A stretch of 64,000 nucleotides of DNA from Croceitalea marina (GTDB lineage Bacteria; Bacteroidota; Bacteroidia; Flavobacteriales; Flavobacteriaceae): the NCBI RefSeq assembly GCF_042684265.1, contig NZ_JBHULB010000077.1:14046-78045 (forward strand), read 5' to 3'. A model generated the notes under the pieces. It worked only from the letters and a program-made list of their open reading frames with translations. It searched no databases and was not told the origin of the DNA. The position numbers and the translations under genes are program-made. Of this stretch, positions 1 through 9,624 are shown in pieces (position 1 is the stretch's first letter; the number at the start of each line of letters is the position of its first letter).

Positions 1-2
1 CT

Positions 3-1367
3 GCAAGACGTAATTTTTTAAAGTCGAACCAAGTAGAACTCAGGCATATTACAGATGAGTTCCATAAAGTCGCCTTGGTACATCCATCCGTTGCGTTTCG
101 GTATTATAATAATGGTTCTGAATTGTTCAATCTTCCTTCAGAAAATTTCCGCCAACGCATTGTTCATGTTTTTGGAGCTCGAATTAATGAGCGTTTGGTG
201 CCGGTTGAAGAGGAAACTGAAATTATTAAGATCTCCGGATTTATAAGTAAGCCAGAGTTTGCGAAAAAGAGTAGGGGAGAACAATTCTTTTTTGCCAATG
301 GAAGGTTTATAAAAAGCCCCTACTTGCATCATGCCGTTGTTGCGGCTTTTGAAGGTTTGCTTAAAAAGGATGTTCATCCGGGTTACTTTTTAAATTTAGA
401 GGTAGACCCTTCATCAATAGACATCAATATTCATCCAACAAAAACCGAAGTGAAGTTTGATGACGAGAATACCTTATACGCGATTTTACGTTCTACAGTC
501 AAACATAGTTTAGGGCAATTTAGCGTGGCCCCGGTTTTAGATTTTGAACGTGATCGAAATCTAGACACTCCATATGCTTACCAGCAAAAAGAAGCAGTGT
601 TGCCAAAAGTGGTTGTAGATAATAGTTTTAATCCTTTTGCAGAGGTTAAAACTATAAGTAAGCAAGGTTCTTCTTATAGCAAAAAAAGTGTAGAAGGTTG
701 GGAAAATTTATACGGTGATATTAATTCCGATAGCTTTAGCAGTATTGAATTTGAGTCGGATGGAAACACTCCTGAGATTTTTGAAAGTAAAGATGATACC
801 GCCCACGGGCAACAAGTTACTTTTCAATTAAAACGAAAGTATGTTGTAACAACAATTAAGTCAGGTATGGTGGTAATAGATCAGAGTAGGGCCCATCAGC
901 GCGTGCTCTATGAAAAATTTCTTCAAGACATTACTGTTAAAGAAGCCGTTAGCCAACAATTACTTTTTCCGATAGAACTTAACTTTACGAAAAAAGAGAT
1001 TTCCGTATTAGAAAATATAAAGGACAGTTTATCCAGTTTAGGATTTATGTTGAGTATTGGTCAAGATACTATCAAAGTCACAGGAATACCGAGTTTAATG
1101 ACCGAGAGTGGCATAGATTTAGTTTTACATGAGTTGTTGCGAGATTTCTCTGAAGGTTACCAAAGAGAGGGCTATTCGCAGGCAGAACAAATGGCAAGAA
1201 CCCTTTGTAAAAGTTTGTCCATTAAGACAGGTCAATCATTAGAACAAGATTCTCAAATTGCGTTGGTAAATGATTTGTTCGGGTGTAAAGAACCGAACTT
1301 AAGTCCATTTCAAAAACAAACATTCATTACACTTTCTTCAGATGAAATTGATACTAAATTTAATTAA
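3..1367 (+). CDS. mutL: DNA mismatch repair protein MutL, C-terminal part (5' end outside window)
   Basis: The reading frame is open from base 3, where the protein reads ARRNFLKS, the end of the conserved MutL ATPase/transducer region, so the true start lies upstream of the window. About 455 codons are present: the end of the GHKL-associated transducer domain (the VDVNIHPTKxEVKF-type motif is near 415-450), a poorly conserved linker, then the C-terminal dimerisation domain. In this domain the endonuclease motif DQHAxxExxxxE is degenerate: positions 879-914 read DQSRAHQRVLYE. The usual CPHGRP zinc motif is replaced by CKEPNLSP near 1284. MutL couples MutS mismatch recognition to strand removal. 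The gene abuts the next one with no gap, suggesting cotranscription with the rhomboid genes. Confidence 0.95.
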   Translation, partial: ARRNFLKSNQVELRHITDEFHKVALVHPSVAFRYYNNGSELFNLPSENFRQRIVHVFGARINERLVPVEEETEIIKISGFISKPEFAKKSRGEQFFFANGRFIKSPYLHHAVVAAFEGLLKKDVHPGYFLNLEVDPSSIDINIHPTKTEVKFDDENTLYAILRSTVKHSLGQFSVAPVLDFERDRNLDTPYAYQQKEAVLPKVVVDNSFNPFAEVKTISKQGSSYSKKSVEGWENLYGDINSDSFSSIEFESDGNTPEIFESKDDTAHGQQVTFQLKRKYVVTTIKSGMVVIDQSRAHQRVLYEKFLQDITVKEAVSQQLLFPIELNFTKKEISVLENIKDSLSSLGFMLSIGQDTIKVTGIPSLMTESGIDLVLHELLRDFSEGYQREGYSQAEQMARTLCKSLSIKTGQSLEQDSQIALVNDLFGCKEPNLSPFQKQTFITLSSDEIDTKFN

Positions 1368-2102
1368 ATGGGAAGATTAACAGAAGCTATTAAACATCTT
1401 ATCATAATTAATGTAATATTCTTTATTGCTACGCAATTATATGGTGATCAGTTGTATCTGTGGTTCTCACTGTATTTTCCGGAAAACGAAAATTTTCAAC
1501 TTTGGCAGGTAGTTAGCCATATGTTTATGCACGGTGGATTAATGCATATTGCATTTAATATGTACGGGCTTTGGGCTTTTGGTTCTCCGTTAGAAAGAGC
1601 TTGGGGTAAGAACAAGTTTTTATTCTTTTATTTTTCTGCTGGTTTGGGTGCAGCGGCACTTCACTTGGCATCCAACTATTACTTTTTTAATGATGGTTTA
1701 ACTGCTCTGGTAGAGGCAGGGGTCTCCAAGAATGAAGTCTTGGATATCATTTCTCGAGGAAAATATAGTCCAGATTGGTATAATATAACTTCTCAAAGTT
1801 CTGTTGACAGTATGATTGCAGCCTTTAGTACACCAGCTGTAGGGGCCTCAGGGGCGGTTTATGGCGTATTGGTCGCTTTTGCCTTTATGTACCCTAATTC
1901 GGAACTTATGATGATATTTTTGCCGATACCGATTAAAGCGAAGTACTTTGTACCCTTAATTATATTTGGAGATTTAATTTTTGGAGTTACAAATACAGGT
2001 ACAGGTATTGCTCATTTTGCCCATATTGGAGGAGCGCTCGTCGGTTTTATAATGATGTGGTATTGGAAGAAGAATCAGTTTAATAAAAACCGTTGGAACT
2101 AA
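1368..2102 (+). CDS. rhomboid family intramembrane serine protease
   Basis: This is a 244-residue polytopic membrane protein. It has the rhomboid signatures HGGLMHIAFNMYGLW (His60 and Asn64, oxyanion region), GASGAVYG with the nucleophile Ser161, and AHFAHIGGA with the catalytic His219. Rhomboids cleave transmembrane helices of substrate proteins inside the bilayer; the substrate here is unknown. The ATG follows the mutL stop codon directly, and a second rhomboid gene begins two bases after this one ends. There is an unusually long soluble insertion, roughly residues 108-155, between two membrane segments. Confidence 0.93.
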   Translation: MGRLTEAIKHLIIINVIFFIATQLYGDQLYLWFSLYFPENENFQLWQVVSHMFMHGGLMHIAFNMYGLWAFGSPLERAWGKNKFLFFYFSAGLGAAALHLASNYYFFNDGLTALVEAGVSKNEVLDIISRGKYSPDWYNITSQSSVDSMIAAFSTPAVGASGAVYGVLVAFAFMYPNSELMMIFLPIPIKAKYFVPLIIFGDLIFGVTNTGTGIAHFAHIGGALVGFIMMWYWKKNQFNKNRWN

Positions 2103-2103
2103 T

Positions 2104-2979
2104 ATGGTGAATGGAGGTATAAAATATCAATTTGCTAGATTAAATATTGCCGAGAAGCTTATCGCTATAAACGTTTTGGTTTTTTTGCTAAACGGCCTTT
2201 CAATTGCTTTATTGGGGTTTTCTAGTCAGGGAATTGTAAAATGGTTTGAGTTGCCCGAAGATTTTATCACTTTCTTCACCCAGCCATGGTCTTTAGTAAC
2301 CTATTCTTTTTTTCATGCTGGTATTGGACATCTTTTTTGGAATATGCTTATGCTCTATTTTACAGGCAAAATATTCTTGAATTTATTTGACAATAAACGT
2401 TTTACCAATGTTTATTTCTTAGGAGTAATATTAGGTGGCCTGCTTTTTATGTTAAGTTATAATGTCTTTCCGACCCTTACGACCACCAATACCGCGTTGA
2501 TAGGAGCTTCTGCAGGAGTTACGGCGGTTCTTATTTTTATCTGCGGCTATATACCTAATCAAGAGGTACGCGTTATTTTTTTTAATGTGAAACTATGGTA
2601 TGTAGGCCTGTTCTTTGTCTTGGTAGATTTGGTCCAGATTTCTTCAGGACAAAATATAGGAGGAAGAATTGCCCATCTTGGAGGAGCAGTTTTAGGATAT
2701 CTTTACGCAAGACAATTATTAAAAGGCAATGATATCGGTATTGGTTTCACGAAATTGTTGGATAGTTTGTCGAATATTTTTAAACCAAAAGAAAAGAAAG
2801 CACCTCTAAAAACCGTTTATAGAAAAGCGAACCAAAAAGGAGCAAATAAAGCCGATTATGACAAGCAGGCAAACCAACGAAAAATAGATGCTATTTTAGA
2901 TAAAATAAGCAAGTCTGGTTACGAAAGTTTATCAAAAAAAGAAAAGGATTTTTTATTTAAAGCAGGTAAAGAAAATTAA
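2104..2979 (+). CDS. rhomboid family intramembrane serine protease with C-terminal soluble tail
   Basis: This is a 291-residue second rhomboid. It shows HAGIGHLFWNMLMLYF (His76, Asn80), GASAG with nucleophile Ser136, and RIAHLGGAVLGY with catalytic His191. After about residue 210 the protein leaves the membrane and ends in a basic, lysine-rich tail. The tail's last ~35 residues (DAILDKISKSGYESLSKKEK and onward) match the short module common at the C-terminus of Bacteroidota rhomboids. The gene is adjacent to, and probably cotranscribed with, the first rhomboid gene. The two are diverged rather than a recent duplication: the tail is absent from the first copy. Confidence 0.93.
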   Translation: MVNGGIKYQFARLNIAEKLIAINVLVFLLNGLSIALLGFSSQGIVKWFELPEDFITFFTQPWSLVTYSFFHAGIGHLFWNMLMLYFTGKIFLNLFDNKRFTNVYFLGVILGGLLFMLSYNVFPTLTTTNTALIGASAGVTAVLIFICGYIPNQEVRVIFFNVKLWYVGLFFVLVDLVQISSGQNIGGRIAHLGGAVLGYLYARQLLKGNDIGIGFTKLLDSLSNIFKPKEKKAPLKTVYRKANQKGANKADYDKQANQRKIDAILDKISKSGYESLSKKEKDFLFKAGKEN

Positions 2980-2983
2980 TATT

Positions 2984-4009
2984 TTGAAAAAACTTTCTCT
3001 CTTTAGTAGAATTGTTTTTGTTCTAAATGTCTTTTTTGCATTGACACTTTTGTTCATAGGCTTTACCTCTTATTCTCAAGAAAATAGCTTTCCTCCATTG
3101 CTTTTATTAAGCTTATTTGTTCCGTTACTTTTTGTTGTTAACCTGTTTTTTTGTCTTTACTGGTTTATTAGAAGAAAAAAACATTTCTGGTTATCTTTTG
3201 TAACTATTCTTATTGGATATTTTGTTTTCGGTGTTTTTTATATGGCCACCAAACAGAAAAAGGAAATTGATTTCAATAATAGTTTAAATATTATTTCCTA
3301 TAATTCACGTGGTTTCAATATTTATGAGAATATAAAAAGAAAAGATGTTGGAGACCAGATTGTTAGATTTATAAGTTCCGAAAACCCTGATATTGTGTGT
3401 TTTCAAGAGGTAAATTATGCATATTTAAAGCACTTTGATAGTTACCCTTATAGATACCGAAGTGTCAAGAGTGGCTCTGGAAAATCGAAGTTAGCAATAC
3501 TTTCTAAATACCCAATAATAAGTAATGCTACAATAAGCTTTCCAAACTCAAGTAATGATGCTGTTTACGCTGACATTGTATTTAAAAAAGATACGATTCG
3601 AATTTATAATGTGCATTTACAATCTTATAAAATTGTCCCATCATCTCAGACTCTAACGGAAGGCCAATCTGAACGGACTTACAGAAAATTACGTAATACA
3701 TTTGATAAGCAATTAGAGCAAGCAAAAATTTTTAGAGAGCATCTTAAAAAGAGTCCGTTTAAAACAATAATCTCAGGTGATTTTAACAATACTCAGTTTT
3801 CTAATATTTACAGGATGGTCAAAGGAGATTTTCAGGATTCTTTTTTAGAAGCAGGTCAAGGCTTTGGCCGCACCTATGATTTAAAAGGATTACCAATGCG
3901 AATAGACTATATTTTGGCAGATGATTCTTTTGAAATTCTGGAACATCAAAACTATGATGTTAAACTGTCCGATCATTATCCTATAAAAGCAACATTAGGC
4001 ATAAAGTAG
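2984..4009 (+). CDS. endonuclease/exonuclease/phosphatase (EEP) family membrane-anchored protein
   Basis: A 341-residue protein with three N-terminal membrane helices (about residues 10-90) followed by an EEP-fold catalytic domain. Recognisable motifs are NIISYNSRGFN, PDIVCFQEVN (metal-binding Glu), SGDFNN, RIDYILADD and LSDHYPI (catalytic Asp-His). The family hydrolyses phosphodiester bonds in nucleic acids, phospholipids or phosphoinositides; the topology places the catalytic domain on one face of the inner membrane. The start used is a TTG four bases after the previous stop. No ATG precedes the first hydrophobic segment, so TTG is the likely start. Confidence 0.9.
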   Translation: MKKLSLFSRIVFVLNVFFALTLLFIGFTSYSQENSFPPLLLLSLFVPLLFVVNLFFCLYWFIRRKKHFWLSFVTILIGYFVFGVFYMATKQKKEIDFNNSLNIISYNSRGFNIYENIKRKDVGDQIVRFISSENPDIVCFQEVNYAYLKHFDSYPYRYRSVKSGSGKSKLAILSKYPIISNATISFPNSSNDAVYADIVFKKDTIRIYNVHLQSYKIVPSSQTLTEGQSERTYRKLRNTFDKQLEQAKIFREHLKKSPFKTIISGDFNNTQFSNIYRMVKGDFQDSFLEAGQGFGRTYDLKGLPMRIDYILADDSFEILEHQNYDVKLSDHYPIKATLGIK

Positions 4010-4016
4010 TGATATT

Positions 4017-4640
4017 CTAGATTTGGTGGTTTAATTGCCGCAAGTAAGAAAGGGAATTGGGGCCTTCGTTAAAAAGTAAGTCTACTATGCTAACATTTTC
4101 TATAAAACCGTGTCGGTCGCCAAAAACCTGATTATAGGTTGGCTGTTTAAATTGTATTTTTTGTTTGGCACTAACAAAATGTCTTAGATCTGTATCCTTT
4201 TCAATTGAAACATTATAAGTTAACGTTTTATTATTTTGATTTTCTACCCCCAAACTGTCACTTAAAAAATCAATGGTCTTGAAATTAAGATCTAATAAGT
4301 ATGTAGCGGGTTTTTCAAAAATTGGCGCCAAATCATCCTCATAAAATTCGAAAAAAGGTGACGTGCGATAAGCGGTTTGCAATGTTCTCCAATGCTGAAG
4401 CTGCCAGTTTGACGAATTATCTAATTTTACATCTCTGTATTTTTGTCTACCCTGGTTTCCGCCCACATGTTGAATAGGTATTGTGAGCATATGTTTACCT
4501 TGATCCGTACAGATGTAACATCTGTTTCTATAGGTTTGCTTTTGAAAGTTGTCATTCACTTCCCATACAATATCACTGTCAACTACGATGGCCATAGTTG
4601 CGATATTAGGAAAATAGACTGGATGAAGAATATTTTTCAA
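4017..4640 (-). CDS. WbqC-like family protein
   Basis: A 207-residue protein that begins HPVYFPNIATMAIVVDSDIVW and contains KQTYRNRC and LTIPIQH, features of the WbqC-like (PF08889) family. The family is linked to polysaccharide or glycan biosynthesis but its reaction is unknown. It is the last gene of the parA-parB-DUF5683-dapB-lepB-wbqC operon, 2 bp after lepB. Its convergent neighbour ends only 7 bp away. Confidence 0.88.
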   Translation of the reverse strand: MKNILHPVYFPNIATMAIVVDSDIVWEVNDNFQKQTYRNRCYICTDQGKHMLTIPIQHVGGNQGRQKYRDVKLDNSSNWQLQHWRTLQTAYRTSPFFEFYEDDLAPIFEKPATYLLDLNFKTIDFLSDSLGVENQNNKTLTYNVSIEKDTDLRHFVSAKQKIQFKQPTYNQVFGDRHGFIENVSIVDLLFNEGPNSLSYLRQLNHQI

Positions 4641-4642
4641 TA

Positions 4643-6346
4643 TTATTCAGCTTTAGACTTTCTTCTTTTTCTAAAGAAATCAAAAACGAACCATCCACCT
4701 AAAAGAATTAGAAAATATTTGAAATAAGATTTTGGCTCGCCACTTCCACCGACAGTAGTAAAAATTCTATCCCATCTAAACTTCCAATTCGATATTCCTT
4801 CATCAAAATTGTCAAAACTCATCCAGATAAAAACTGGTTTTCCAACAATATGATCCTCAGCAACATAACCCCAGGCACGGCTATCTTCAGAATGGTCTCT
4901 ATTGTCTCCCATCATCCAATAATAATCTTGTTTAAAGGTGTAAGAGTTAGCTTCCTTACCGTTTATAAAGACTTTATTTCCCGTTACTTTTACCTCATTA
5001 CGTTCGTAATCGCGTATGATTTTCTTGTAAAAAGGAATGGTTTTAGCATTTATTTCTACAGTGGCACATTCTTCAGGAATGTAAATGGGACCAAAATTAT
5101 CAACGTTCCATTTGTAATACGGACTTTGAGGAAAAACGTTATAACCAGCTTGCCCTTTGGGGATGACTTCCATAACAATGGAATCAATATTTTGATTTTT
5201 TTTCAACTCTTTGACCATGTCTTGGGTCATATTGGCCATTCTTGCTCTAGGAGTTTCTTCTTTTAAAGAAAGGCGTAGCTGTCTAATAATCTCAGGGGAA
5301 ATTCCCTTTTTATCAGTGTATATGATAGGCCTATTATTTTCATCGGCACCAACTTGAAAACCGCTTTGACGAAGCAGATTCAACTGATTTTGATTAATGC
5401 TGGAGGCGATATATTTTCGACTGTAATCGTCGGCACCAACTTCTTCTAATAAACGGCTAGAGACCCCTTTTTGAGCATAAATGGTATAATCGCTCATTAC
5501 CTTTGCACGATCTGATAAAACAAGTTTCTTACCATTTATATGCACAAAGCCATCAATGATTTCAAGAGAATCGCCTGGGGTGCCAACACAACGTTTTACG
5601 TAATTGGACTTTTTGTCTATAGGCTTTTTAACTCCTTTAGACTTTACGAAAAATTGCTTTACGGTATCTGCCGGCCAACTAAATACAACAATATCATTCT
5701 TCTTAGGGGTTTGAAAACCGGGCAACCTCATATAAGGTAGCTGAGGTTTATTTAAATACGACCTTTTTTTAATTACTGGAATGGTGTCATGAACCATAGG
5801 TGCCGCAACAGCGGTCATCGGCACTCTTGCTCCAAAATGAAACTTACTGACAAACAAGAAATCACCAACACGGAGTGTGCGTTCTAAAGAACCCGTGGGT
5901 ATTACATAAGGTTGAATAAAATAAGTGTGCACCAAAGTTGCTGCTACTATTGCAAAAACAATAGAGCTAACCCATTCACCAAGACCTGACCTAGGTTTTA
6001 GGCTTCTGTCTTCAATATAATTTACATTCTCTGCATAATTAATATAGTAGATATAAAAGCCTAATGTTAGAATTACCAACCACGTATCCAATAACTTGTT
6101 TTTTCCAAAACTCCTAATAGTTTCTACCCAAACTACGGGAAACATCAGTAAATTGATTATAGGAATAAAAAGTAAAATCACCCACCATTTTGGGCGATTG
6201 ATAATTTGCATCAAAACAATAGCATTGTAAACAGGAATAGCAGCTTCCCACGCTTTTCTGCCCGCTTTTACATATAACTTCCAGGTTCCTAGAAAATGAA
6301 TTACTTGTATGATAAGGATAAAAAGAATCCACTGTGTACCGTTCAT
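4643..6346 (-). CDS. lepB: signal peptidase I, Bacteroidota long form with N-terminal DUF5684 domain
   Basis: A 567-residue inner-membrane protease that removes signal peptides from exported proteins. Residues 1-110 form a multi-helix DUF5684-type membrane domain. The S26 peptidase core starts near residue 120 with the nucleophile Ser153 in IPTGSLERTL (the usual Met is Leu) and the general base Lys251 in YVKRCVGTPGDS. The C-terminal box MMGDNRDHSEDSRAWGYV is intact. The ~200-residue insertion between the Lys box and the GDNRDxSxDS box makes it much longer than E. coli LepB, as is usual in Flavobacteriia. It is separated from dapB by about 110 bp and may have its own promoter. Confidence 0.95.
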   Translation of the reverse strand: MNGTQWILFILIIQVIHFLGTWKLYVKAGRKAWEAAIPVYNAIVLMQIINRPKWWVILLFIPIINLLMFPVVWVETIRSFGKNKLLDTWLVILTLGFYIYYINYAENVNYIEDRSLKPRSGLGEWVSSIVFAIVAATLVHTYFIQPYVIPTGSLERTLRVGDFLFVSKFHFGARVPMTAVAAPMVHDTIPVIKKRSYLNKPQLPYMRLPGFQTPKKNDIVVFSWPADTVKQFFVKSKGVKKPIDKKSNYVKRCVGTPGDSLEIIDGFVHINGKKLVLSDRAKVMSDYTIYAQKGVSSRLLEEVGADDYSRKYIASSINQNQLNLLRQSGFQVGADENNRPIIYTDKKGISPEIIRQLRLSLKEETPRARMANMTQDMVKELKKNQNIDSIVMEVIPKGQAGYNVFPQSPYYKWNVDNFGPIYIPEECATVEINAKTIPFYKKIIRDYERNEVKVTGNKVFINGKEANSYTFKQDYYWMMGDNRDHSEDSRAWGYVAEDHIVGKPVFIWMSFDNFDEGISNWKFRWDRIFTTVGGSGEPKSYFKYFLILLGGWFVFDFFRKRRKSKAE

Positions 6347-6455
6347 AAAAAAACTTTTAACTCGATTCTCGAGATTTAAATATTTTAAACCCTGACTTGG
6401 GGCTTTACACCTGAGTGCTCATTTTTAGACTAACAAAGATAGGTTTTGTTACGAT

Positions 6456-7157
6456 TTAACTTAGATTTAGCACATCTTTCATCGTAAAGATTCCCGTTTT
6501 ATCAACCAACCATTCCGCAGCGATAATGGCTCCAAGAGCAAAGCCTTCTCTACCATGTGCTGTATGTTTGATTTCTATACTATCCACTGCACTATCATAG
6601 TTTATTGTATGCGTACCAGGTGTTTTTCCTATTCTTTTCGCCGTAATCGGAATGGTATTTTCTTGATTATTTTCCATCTTCCAGTTCGTATACTCAGAAT
6701 TTTCAATAATTCCTTCCGCAAGTGTTATTGCAGTTCCGCTAGGGGCATCCAATTTTTGTGTATGGTGTATTTCTTCCATAGCAATTGAATAATCTTTAAG
6801 ACCTGCCATCATTTTAGCCAATTGTTTATTTAACTCAAAAAAAATGTTTACTCCTAAACTAAAGTTTGAAGCATAAATAAAAGCACCATTATTTTCAGCA
6901 CACTGGGCTATTGCGTCATCAAATTTTGAGAGCCAGCCAGTAGTTCCAGAGATAACAGGCACACTATTCTCAAAGCAACTTGTGATGTTGCCATAAGCAG
7001 CGTCAGGAGTGCTGAAATCAATGGCTATATCAATTTTGTTGAAGTCAATAGCCTTTGTGCCCACATCTATTTTGGCTACGATAGAATGTCCACGCGATAC
7101 GGCTATTTGCTCTAGCATTTTCCCCATTTTACCATAACCGAACAGAGCAATTCGCAT
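6456..7157 (-). CDS. dapB: 4-hydroxy-tetrahydrodipicolinate reductase
   Basis: A 233-residue protein with an N-terminal Rossmann motif (LFGYGKMGKMLE) and the substrate-binding signature HHTQKLDAPSGTA, with the conserved Lys. It catalyses the NAD(P)H-dependent reduction step of the diaminopimelate/lysine pathway in the cytoplasm. It is shorter than the E. coli enzyme (273 residues), as usual for Bacteroidota. It starts 3 bp after the DUF5683 gene, clearly in the parAB operon. Confidence 0.95.
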   Translation of the reverse strand: MRIALFGYGKMGKMLEQIAVSRGHSIVAKIDVGTKAIDFNKIDIAIDFSTPDAAYGNITSCFENSVPVISGTTGWLSKFDDAIAQCAENNGAFIYASNFSLGVNIFFELNKQLAKMMAGLKDYSIAMEEIHHTQKLDAPSGTAITLAEGIIENSEYTNWKMENNQENTIPITAKRIGKTPGTHTINYDSAVDSIEIKHTAHGREGFALGAIIAAEWLVDKTGIFTMKDVLNLS

Positions 7158-7160
7158 ATT

Positions 7161-7775
7161 TTAAAATTTAATAACCAGCGCCATTCCATAATTGGGTTGG
7201 GCCGTGATTTGATTGTAGTCTAAAAAAGGTTTAAAATCCATTGATAAGCGGTCGTCAACATTAAATTGTTTTAAATGCGCATCGACATTTGCATCTACAA
7301 CGTTTAAGGTATATAGTAAAATAGTCACAAGTAGGGCCAAATCTCGCTGTTCTTGAAATCGATTTTGGGCATCTTCTAAATCTCCGTTGTCCAGTGCATC
7401 AAATCTTGTATCACCTTCCAGACCTGCTTGCCTAAGTTTAAATTCATCCCTAAAACTATTGTATTGTGTGTTGTTAAATGAGTATACAGCTATACTTGTT
7501 CCTAACGCTCCCCACACTAAGGGAGCTTTCCAATACCGTTTATTATACATCTGACCCAAACCCGGTAGAATGGCAGATAAAAAGGCCGCTTTGCTCGGCG
7601 CAAGTGGATTAATTTGTTTTTGATAAGTTACTTCTTCTACAACAATTCCCTTTCCTTTAAGCTCTGTGGATAAGGAGTCTGCCTTTTGGGTTGCAATCGA
7701 ATCCTTTGCGGTTTGCTGCGAAAAAATAAGACACGGCATCAAACAAAGAACAAATATGATTAGGTATTTACCCAC
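7161..7775 (-). CDS. DUF5683 domain-containing exported protein
   Basis: A 204-residue protein with a signal peptide (MGKYLIIFVLCLMPCLIFSQ) and the conserved segment SKAAFLSAILPGLGQMYNKR, followed by hydrophobic segments. This is the DUF5683 pattern found beside parB in Flavobacteriia. Function is unknown; the chain probably sits in the envelope. Its start overlaps the end of parB by 8 bp, so it is translationally linked to the partition genes. Confidence 0.88.
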   Translation of the reverse strand: MGKYLIIFVLCLMPCLIFSQQTAKDSIATQKADSLSTELKGKGIVVEEVTYQKQINPLAPSKAAFLSAILPGLGQMYNKRYWKAPLVWGALGTSIAVYSFNNTQYNSFRDEFKLRQAGLEGDTRFDALDNGDLEDAQNRFQEQRDLALLVTILLYTLNVVDANVDAHLKQFNVDDRLSMDFKPFLDYNQITAQPNYGMALVIKF

Positions 7776-8676
7776 CAGTAAGTATTTTTTTCAAGCGTTG
7801 AAATTCTTCTTTAGAGTGAAAAGGAATCACAATTTTACCTTTACCATTTGGCGAAGATGTAATGTCCACCTTTACCGCAAGGTTTTTGGTAATACTATCT
7901 ATGTTTTTACTGATGTAACTGGGGAGTTCTTTTTTTGTAGTGGTCTTATTAATTGAAGATTCCCCTCTGTTGTTTTTGAATGCTTTTACCAGTTGTTCCG
8001 TTTCGCGAACCGATAACCCTTCTGCAACTATTTTTTCATAAATGGCAATTTGATCTTTCTTTTTGTCAATATTGACCAAAGCCCTACCATGGCCCATTGA
8101 AACAAATCCGTCTCGCATACCGGTTTGAATAATGGGATCCAATTTGAGAAGACGCATATAATTTGTGATAGTCGAACGTTTTTTTCCTACACGCTCACTT
8201 AATTTTTCTTGTGTAATCTGAATTTCGTCGGTAAGTCTTTGATATGAAAGCGCAATTTCTATTGGGTCTAAATCTTGACGTTGAATATTTTCGACCAAGG
8301 CCATTTCTAAAGACTCCTGATCATTGGCAATTCTTATATACGCGGGTATGGTTTCTAGGCCAACTAATTTTGAGGCTCTAAATCTTCTTTCCCCAGAAAC
8401 TAATTGAAACTTATTAAAATCTAACTTTCTGACTGTAATAGGTTGAATGATGCCCAATTCACGAATGGAGCTGGCCAATTCTTCGAGTGTTTCATCATTA
8501 AAATTAGAACGTGGCTGAAAAGGGTTTACCTCTATAGAATTGATATCCAATTCTACCACATTGCCAATTACTTTATCCGCGTTTTTATCGGATACGGACT
8601 GAATATCATTGTCCGGGTCTTTTAAAAGAGCGGACAAGCCTCTGCCAAGAGCTTGTTTTTTTGTTGCTTTCGCCAT
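7768..8676 (-). CDS. parB: chromosome partitioning protein ParB
   Basis: A 302-residue CTPase/DNA-clamp protein. It shows the N-terminal GRGLSALL motif, the VSGERRFRASKL nucleotide-binding box (GERRxRA), the ENIQRQDLDPIE box and a KorB-type HTH near residues 140-190 (TQEKLSERVGKKRSTITNYM). The C-terminus provides dimerisation. With ParA it segregates origin regions. It follows parA directly. No canonical parS 16-mer was seen near the operon. Confidence 0.96.
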   Translation of the reverse strand: MAKATKKQALGRGLSALLKDPDNDIQSVSDKNADKVIGNVVELDINSIEVNPFQPRSNFNDETLEELASSIRELGIIQPITVRKLDFNKFQLVSGERRFRASKLVGLETIPAYIRIANDQESLEMALVENIQRQDLDPIEIALSYQRLTDEIQITQEKLSERVGKKRSTITNYMRLLKLDPIIQTGMRDGFVSMGHGRALVNIDKKKDQIAIYEKIVAEGLSVRETEQLVKAFKNNRGESSINKTTTKKELPSYISKNIDSITKNLAVKVDITSSPNGKGKIVIPFHSKEEFQRLKKILTGG

Positions 8677-9450
8677 TTAAACTTTCTCCTTGTTTTTACT
8701 CAATATCTCATTGGCCAAGTTCAAGTAGTTAGATGCCCCTTTACTGCTGGCATCGTACTTTATAATACTTTCACCATAACTTGGCGCTTCACTCAATTTT
8801 ACATTTCGCTGAATGATGGTATCAAAGACCATATTGGCAAAATGCTTCTTTACTTCTTCTACGACTTGATTTGATAACCGCAAGCGAGAATCATACATAG
8901 TTAGTAACATACCCTCAATATCTAAATCCGCATTATGTATTTTTTGCACACTTTTTACCGTATTTAATAGTTTTCCTAGGCCTTCTAAAGCATAGTATTC
9001 ACATTGAATAGGTATCATTACGGAATCTGCTGCCGTCAAGGCATTCAGGGTAAGTAGACCTAAAGAAGGTGCACAATCTATTAAAATATAATCATATGAA
9101 TCACGAAGGTCTTTTATGGCCTCTTTCATCATATATTCTCGGTTATCTTTATCTACCAATTCAATCTCAATGGCAACCAAATCGATATGTGAAGGAATTA
9201 AATCAACATTAGGAGAATTGGTTGTAACTATTGTTTCTGAAGCCTCAAGGGTGTGCTCCAATAACTGGTAAGTACCACTTTCAACACTATCAACATCAAT
9301 ACCAAGTCCTGATGTTGCGTTGGCTTGAGGGTCAGCATCAATTAAAAGCACTTTTTTTTCTAAAACACCTAGTGACGCAGCTAAGTTAACCGTGGTGGTG
9401 GTTTTACCAACCCCACCTTTTTGGTTTGCAATAGCAATAATTTTACCCAT
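8677..9450 (-). CDS. parA: chromosome partitioning ATPase ParA (Soj)
   Basis: A 257-residue deviant-Walker ATPase: NQKGGVGKTTTTVNLAASL contains the signature lysine, LLIDADPQANAT is the Walker A' region and YILIDCAPSLGLLTLNAL the Walker B region. It binds nucleoid DNA in the ATP state and positions ParB-bound origins. It is the first gene of the operon. The 174 bp upstream, before the next minus-strand gene, should hold its promoter. Confidence 0.97.
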   Translation of the reverse strand: MGKIIAIANQKGGVGKTTTTVNLAASLGVLEKKVLLIDADPQANATSGLGIDVDSVESGTYQLLEHTLEASETIVTTNSPNVDLIPSHIDLVAIEIELVDKDNREYMMKEAIKDLRDSYDYILIDCAPSLGLLTLNALTAADSVMIPIQCEYYALEGLGKLLNTVKSVQKIHNADLDIEGMLLTMYDSRLRLSNQVVEEVKKHFANMVFDTIIQRNVKLSEAPSYGESIIKYDASSKGASNYLNLANEILSKNKEKV

Positions 9451-9624
9451 TAGTTAAGTAAGTTAGGGGTTAAAAATACAATTATTTAGCGTGCCAAAAA
9501 ATGTATTTTGTTAACACCAAGTGAATAAACAGCAAGTATGACGTTAAAGAAAGTTAAACAAATGATTATTAATGGCACACAAGTTTTTTGAGCCTTAAAA
9601 CGCGCAGTTTTAGCCTTGATTAAA

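Noticed and set aside
8677..9624. Chromosomal parS site beside parAB
   Set aside because: No TGTTTCACGTGAAACA-like 16-mer was found in or next to the operon by eye.
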